DNA of 14,221 nucleotides from an uncultured Oscillospiraceae bacterium (GTDB lineage: Bacteria > Bacillota_A > Clostridia > Oscillospirales > Oscillospiraceae): NCBI GenBank assembly GCA_900754605.1, contig CAAEDK010000009.1:1-14221 (forward strand), written 5' to 3'. Of the stretch, positions 12,471 to 14,221 are shown piece after piece. The translations under genes were made by a program, and so were the position numbers. A model generated the notes under the pieces. It was not told the DNA's origin, did no database searches, and was given only the letters and a program-made list of their open reading frames with translations. Position 1 is the stretch's first letter, and every line of letters starts with the position of its first letter.

Positions 12471-12630
12471 GCGATAGGGCGAAACCGGATACGGTTTAGT
12501 CAGTTCGAGGCTGGCCCTCCTGGGAAATGGATAGATGCTGGTGGAAATCCAGCGGCAAGCTACGAAGCCGGGTACGGAGTAGGCAACGCAATAAGCGGAC
12601 ACGACCCTGAAGTCATTTCCTTTTCTTTTT
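12471..12630 (+). ncRNA. Candidate structured RNA, class unknown
   Basis: No convincing ORF lies here: the motif ATG gives only MEER before a stop, and the one long open frame has no start codon. Several helices can be drawn. A closing stem AGGGCG (12476-12481) pairs with CG-A-CCCT (12602-12608). AAACCG/CGGTTT (12482-12497) closes a GATA tetraloop. GCTGG/CCAGC (12537-12553) closes TGGAAAT. GGC/GCC pairs lie between. A T-rich stretch (TTTCCTTTTCTTTTT, 12616-12630) ends it. It fits a ~150-nt multibranched RNA transcribed from motif copy 4 and ending before motif copy 5. I cannot match it to a known riboswitch or ribozyme. Confidence 0.45.
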
Positions 12631-12658
12631 CGCAATTCCAGCAGGGCCCTTTATGGAG
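12628..12658 (+). promoter_or_regulatory. Array motif copy 5
   Basis: GCA at 12632 and CTTTATGGAGG at 12649. The GGAGGTGAT also serves as a strong SD for the 62-aa gene. Confidence 0.55.
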
Positions 12659-12667
12659 GTGATGGTT

Positions 12668-12856
12668 ATGAGGACCAGGAAAATTCTGAGCGCAGTCGGA
12701 ACATTTGTGATTGTGGGCGCGGTATCAACAGCAGGCGCTGCCCTGTGGACAAATGTTCTGGACAGGAAATTTCAAATGGTCAAGGTCAAACTGACACATC
12801 CGAAGTCGGACAAAATTATATTTGTAGACTTCCGAAAAGCCGGGAGGGGCCGCTGA
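12668..12856 (+). CDS. Small membrane-anchored protein, unknown function
   Basis: The ATG at 12668 follows GGAGGTGAT at optimal distance; in-frame ATGs at 12653 and 12662 lie in the motif or SD. The 62-aa protein has one hydrophobic helix at residues ~7-29 (LSAVGTFVIVGAVSTAGAALW) after a basic MRTRK start, so it is either a membrane anchor or an uncleaved signal. A short basic outer or soluble part (VKVKLTHPKSDKIIFVDFRK) follows. Its stop codon lies inside array terminator 4. No family recognised. Confidence 0.65.
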   Translation: MRTRKILSAVGTFVIVGAVSTAGAALWTNVLDRKFQMVKVKLTHPKSDKIIFVDFRKAGRGR

Positions 12857-12877
12857 TACGGCGGCTCTCCCTTTTCC
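12842..12877 (+). terminator. Array terminator 4
   Basis: GCCGC (12849-12853) pairs with GCGGC (12861-12865), extended by GGGAGG with TCTCCC. TTTTCC follows. It contains the TGA of the 62-aa gene. Confidence 0.9.
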
Positions 12878-12904
12878 GCACAAACGGCACCGCCTATTAT
12901 GGAG
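12874..12904 (+). promoter_or_regulatory. Array motif copy 6
   Basis: GCA at 12878 and TATTATGGAG at 12895. Only 50 bases separate terminator 4 from the next ATG, so this motif is the only promoter candidate. TATTAT with TTTTCC 17 bp upstream predicts a start near 12907, which leaves the SD AGGAGG (12914-12919) in the message. Confidence 0.6.
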
Positions 12905-12927
12905 AACAAAATCAGGAGGTAGATGTT

Positions 12928-13122
12928 ATGAACAAGCAGAAATGGACCGAGAAGCCTATCACCTGGGGCGGTTATCTCAAGCTGTGCGGCGTGGTATATG
13001 TGATCAGTGTAATTGCTGGTTTCGTATGGTACATCGCCAGCTTTGAACCGGCCTGGTGGAGCAGTTTCAAGGGGAAAGCGAAGCAGTTGTTCATGATCTG
13101 GCGCCCGAGAAGAAGATTCTAA
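12928..13122 (+). CDS. Small membrane protein, unknown function
   Basis: The 64-aa protein starts at the ATG after AGGAGGTAGATGTT. Residues ~17-41 form a hydrophobic helix (YLKLCGVVYVISVIAGFVWY). A Trp-rich stretch (PAWWSS) and a basic tail (IWRPRRRF) follow. Topology is probably N-out or hairpin-like. With the 74- and 62-aa proteins it is the third tiny membrane protein of the array, each a separate transcription unit. Function unknown. Confidence 0.65.
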   Translation: MNKQKWTEKPITWGGYLKLCGVVYVISVIAGFVWYIASFEPAWWSSFKGKAKQLFMIWRPRRRF

Positions 13123-13163
13123 AGAGTGGGAGCCGCCTATTACGGCGGCTCTTTCTCTTTTTC
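13121..13163 (+). terminator. Array terminator 5
   Basis: AGCCGC (13131-13136) pairs with GCGGCT (13145-13150), and AAAGAG (13121-13126) with CTCTTT (13155-13160). A T-rich tail follows. It is similar to terminators 2 and 3. Confidence 0.92.
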
Positions 13164-13231
13164 CACCGAGGTTGCTTTTACGAAGACGCGGTCCCTAATT
13201 TAGAATAGCCGTTGAAAGGAGGTAGACGCCG

Positions 13232-13483
13232 ATGAATGAACAGGAGTTTCATCCGGGTTCCGTTCCGGTCGCTGTGGTCGCCAGAGTCTACGGAAAGGAT
13301 GCGTCCTGGGTGAGAGCCGGCATTATCTCGGGTTGGCTGCCGATTGGCAAGGCCACCCGCGGCGGCAATTTGGTGACCAGCATTGAGGAGATGGACTCCC
13401 GGTATGGGAGAATCAATTTCTACATCTCCCCAAAACGGCTGTACGAGGAGACCGGATACTTTTGGAAAGGAGAGAGGCGATAA
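13232..13483 (+). CDS. Phage-like small DNA-binding protein (excisionase/MerR-type HTH likely)
   Basis: The ATG at 13232 has a near-perfect SD (AAAGGAGGTAG). The 83-aa protein carries VAVVARVYGKDASWVRAGIISGWLPIG, the pattern of a winged HTH of Xis/MerR type with recognition segment SWVRAGI. The C-terminal ISPKRLYEETGYFW typifies a conserved set of small phage and ICE proteins of Clostridia. It likely binds DNA as an excisionase or regulator. Its TAA overlaps the next ATG (TAATG), so it is translationally coupled to the following gene. A CTAATTTAGAATAGCC element lies just upstream of the SD. Confidence 0.7.
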   Translation: MNEQEFHPGSVPVAVVARVYGKDASWVRAGIISGWLPIGKATRGGNLVTSIEEMDSRYGRINFYISPKRLYEETGYFWKGERR

Positions 13484-13905
13484 TGGCCCATGATATTCGC
13501 CCGGAGGTGTCCCAGAAGAACCCATTCTGGATCGGCAAGCACCGCTACTATGAGCTGAAGCACTTCTGCCTGCAATACCCTATTTGGAAGAGGGCCCGCA
13601 GCTCTTTGGACGGGCTGAGCAAGCGTCCGGCCGATCTCCAGGTCTTCGTCAAGAGCGGCCAGATGAAGGGCGACCCCACGGAGCGGTGCGCCCAGTCCCG
13701 GCTCTTTTTCGCCGAGCGCATGGAGATGGTGGAGCAGGCGGCCATCGGGGCCGACCCAGACCTCTACCCCTATCTGCTGCGGGGCGTAACAGAGGGGCTC
13801 TCCTATGACGCGCTGAAGATGAAGTATGATATTCCATGCTGCCGGGACGTCTATTACGCCGCGTACAGACGGTTCTTCTGGCTGCTGAGCAAAAGGAGGG
13901 ACTGA
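13483..13905 (+). CDS. Phage RinA/ArpU-like transcriptional regulator
   Basis: The 140-aa protein starts at the ATG overlapping the previous stop. Recognised blocks are NPFWIGKHRYYELKHFCLQY near the N terminus, DPTERCAQSRLFFAERMEMVEQA in the middle, and LLRGVTEGLSYDALKMKYDIPCCRDVYYAAYRRFFWLLSK at the end. The last part resembles a sigma-70 region-4-like HTH (S-Y-D-x-L, I-P, R-D-x-F/Y) as in RinA/ArpU late-gene activators. In phages such proteins switch on late operons. Here it would control genes of the element outside the window. The family call comes from recall of the pattern, not from a search. Confidence 0.65.
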   Translation: MAHDIRPEVSQKNPFWIGKHRYYELKHFCLQYPIWKRARSSLDGLSKRPADLQVFVKSGQMKGDPTERCAQSRLFFAERMEMVEQAAIGADPDLYPYLLRGVTEGLSYDALKMKYDIPCCRDVYYAAYRRFFWLLSKRRD

Positions 13906-13907
13906 GC

Positions 13908-14114
13908 TTGAGAATTGTGGATGTGGCGGTCAGGCAGTGTTACCGCTTCAACTGCCCTATTTGCGGCAGTAAACTGGAAGCTGACTGCGGTGAGCTGGTG
14001 GACATCGGCGGGAAAACGAGCCAGTTCTGGTGCCCGGTCTGCCGGAAGGAGCGGTATATTCCCTGGAGTTCGCTCCGAAAACGGGTGGTGTATGAGGATA
14101 AGTCCGCGGAATAG
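13908..14114 (+). CDS. Small zinc-ribbon protein, unknown function
   Basis: A TTG start at 13908 lies eight bases after GGAGG (AAAAGGAGGG in the end of the previous gene), better than any ATG. The 68-aa product reads MRIVDVAVRQCYRFNCPICG and so on, with C16PIC19 and C42PVC45 forming one zinc ribbon. Six residues (RFNCPI, FWCPVC) place the ligands as in Com-like or transcription-factor ribbons. It is the third gene of a tight operon with the phage-like DNA-binding protein and the RinA-like gene. Function unknown; nucleic-acid binding likely. Confidence 0.65.
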   Translation: MRIVDVAVRQCYRFNCPICGSKLEADCGELVDIGGKTSQFWCPVCRKERYIPWSSLRKRVVYEDKSAE

Positions 14115-14132
14115 GCAGGCTCCTTTATGGAA
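14102..14132 (+). promoter_or_regulatory. Array motif copy 7
   Basis: GCG at 14106 in place of GCA, 17 bp, then CTTTATGGAAAG. It overlaps the end of the zinc-ribbon gene and precedes the next micro-ORF. GCAGG (14115-14119) and CCTGC (14136-14140) flank its core as an inverted repeat. Confidence 0.45.
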
Positions 14133-14210
14133 AGACCTGCTAACAAAAGTCAAGTAGAAATTTCAGGTTTTGGGAGCAGCGAAAAAGGCAACACAAAATC
14201 AAGCCGCTGA
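14127..14210 (+). CDS. Possible 27-aa micro-ORF at motif ATG
   Basis: The ATG in motif copy 7 opens a 27-codon frame beginning MERPANKSQVEISGFG and ending at TGA 14208-14210. No SD precedes it beyond the weak GGCTCC context. The window ends soon after, so a longer gene may start downstream. Confidence 0.25.
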   Translation: MERPANKSQVEISGFGSSEKGNTKSSR

Positions 14211-14221
14211 GCAACTCAAAA

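Noticed and set aside
12515..12565. Cobalamin riboswitch
   Set aside because: GGTGGAAATCC recalls the family core, but the B12 box (AGYCAGGAGACCTGCC) and the other conserved segments are missing, and no B12-related gene follows.
12417..12635. 72-aa minus-strand ORF over the candidate RNA
   Set aside because: It has no SD, would run against all neighbouring genes, and its composition is unremarkable. The structured-RNA reading explains the region better.

Overview
The window looks like a high-GC Firmicute of the class Clostridia, most likely Oscillospiraceae-like (Flavonifractor or Oscillibacter type). This rests on GC-rich codons in the chromosomal genes, a tryptophan T-box in front of an ABC transporter, Gram-positive Shine-Dalgarno (SD) sites, and the accessory gene families. 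The genus is an inference.

Bases 1-5745 are ordinary chromosome. They hold the 3' end of a PcrA/UvrD-type helicase, a convergent HAD-family phosphatase, an EamA/DMT permease, and a three-gene ABC transporter operon (binding lipoprotein, permease, ATPase). The operon has a near-perfect promoter and a T-box leader whose specifier codon reads as TGG. This identifies it as a TrpXYZ-type tryptophan uptake system induced by uncharged tRNA-Trp. A tRNA cluster follows: Gly(TCC), Arg(TCT), His(GTG), Gln(TTG), Lys(TTT).

Bases 5746-7349 are an IS1182-family insertion that landed in the palindromic terminator of the tRNA operon. It left a 42-44 bp perfect copy of that hairpin on each side.

Bases 7350-9250 are decayed accessory DNA. 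They contain a lone serine-recombinase 'Recombinase' domain, a KilA-N domain protein, about 500 bp with no clear gene, and a fragment resembling the variable region of a diversity-generating retroelement (DGR) target protein. That fragment is followed by two hairpins. No reverse transcriptase or template repeat is visible here.

Bases 9270-14221 look like one end of an integrative element or prophage. A tyrosine integrase with an N-terminal zinc ribbon and a small companion gene read leftward. Rightward runs an array of very small genes: single-TM proteins, a DUF6431 zinc-ribbon protein, unknown small proteins, and a phage-like trio of DNA-binding protein, RinA/ArpU-like regulator and zinc ribbon. 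Most units end in one of five closely similar terminators (GAGCCGC...GCGGCTC plus T-rich tail). Eight copies of one motif, GCA-N14 then TWTTATGGAGG with fixed spacing, lie in front of successive units. I read this as a shared promoter-like or RNA-level control element in a modular small-gene array, with a candidate structured RNA at 12471-12630. This motif array is the most novel thing in the window; the DGR-like fragment comes second.
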